A DNA stretch of 64,000 nt from Streptomyces agglomeratus. Its GTDB lineage: Bacteria > Actinomycetota > Actinomycetes > Streptomycetales > Streptomycetaceae. This document shows positions 63,912 through 64,000 of this stretch, piece after piece. Both the position numbers and the translations under genes were made by a program. Below the pieces are notes generated by a model. It worked only from the letters and a program-made list of their open reading frames with translations, ran no database searches and was not told the origin of the DNA. The DNA is taken from assembly GCF_001746415.1 (NCBI RefSeq), contig NZ_MEHJ01000002.1, positions 558,001-622,000 on the forward strand, given 5' to 3'. Position 1 is the stretch's first letter; each line of letters begins with the position of its first letter.

Positions 63912-64000
63912 ATGGACATCCGCACACAGGAAGACCAGCACGAGGGGCCGGCTCCCAGTCGGAGCAAGTACTCGCCCTCCGTCCAGATACTCGGCTATGT
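63912..64000 (+). CDS. Start of an unidentified gene cut by the window end
   Basis: ATG 63912 with a purine-rich AGGAAGAG some 13 bases upstream opens a frame (MDIRTQEDQHEGPAPSRSKY) that is still open at 64000. Too short to classify. Confidence 0.4.
   Translation, partial: MDIRTQEDQHEGPAPSRSKYSPSVQILGY

Overview
The base composition (high GC, third-position GC bias), GTG/TTG starts behind GGAGG-type ribosome sites, and the families present (WhiB, Lsr2-type DNA-binding domain, FtsK-type transfer ATPase, streptomycete-type Rep/helicase pair) point to a Streptomyces or close relative. The window looks like accessory DNA: a plasmid backbone, probably of linear-plasmid type or integrated, surrounded by defence genes and gene remnants. 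No rRNA or tRNA gene was found.

Layout. 1-13.1 kb: the 5' part of an SMC-like ATPase, two membrane-anchored proteins whose N-termini are frame-broken, a complete type I restriction-modification operon (pseudo-methylase accessory gene, hsdM, hsdS, hsdR), and a beta-propeller lipoprotein. 13.56-13.76 kb: a small decayed CRISPR array without cas genes. 13.8-19.9 kb (minus strand): a replication operon made of a short leader ORF, a Rep protein with iterons inside its gene, a DnaB-type helicase, a protein carrying family-B DNA polymerase motifs, a small acidic protein and a helix-turn-helix protein. This resembles a Streptomyces linear-plasmid replication and telomere module. 20.1-31.2 kb (plus strand): an FtsK/TraB-like transfer ATPase, a dyad-symmetric candidate transfer site, then a long run of small plasmid genes separated by six near-identical intergenic hairpins and ending in a WhiB protein and an Lsr2-like protein.

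31.2-50.2 kb: mobile and stress-related cargo. It holds a LysR remnant, a STAND/TPR protein lying with a TnsA-like fragment between 14-bp inverted repeats, a frameshifted ku gene, two toxin-antitoxin pairs, a second STAND ATPase, an IS200/IS605-type element with intact TnpB and broken TnpA, a tandem zeta-toxin protein, an Imm49-like protein, and integrase and IS5 remnants. 50.2-54 kb: a 1213-residue hydrolase-STAND-TPR protein, a candidate antiphage sensor. 54-64 kb: mostly gene remnants (Y-family polymerase, N6-methylase-like, PAPS-reductase-like, DpdA-like, XRE, GNAT, IS5, SDR) around a few intact genes, notably an XRE-HTH/MORC-like GHKL ATPase next to a small membrane protein.

How it fits together: Rep plus DnaB would open an iteron origin. 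The polymerase-like protein and its operon partner may act at telomeres. The FtsK-like ATPase would pump double-stranded DNA during mycelial conjugation, using the dyad site behind its gene. The type I system, STAND proteins, MORC-like protein and toxin-antitoxin pairs form a defence and maintenance layer. Several otherwise convincing genes carry single-base indels or a stop codon, so either decay or base-calling errors in GC tracts must be kept in mind.
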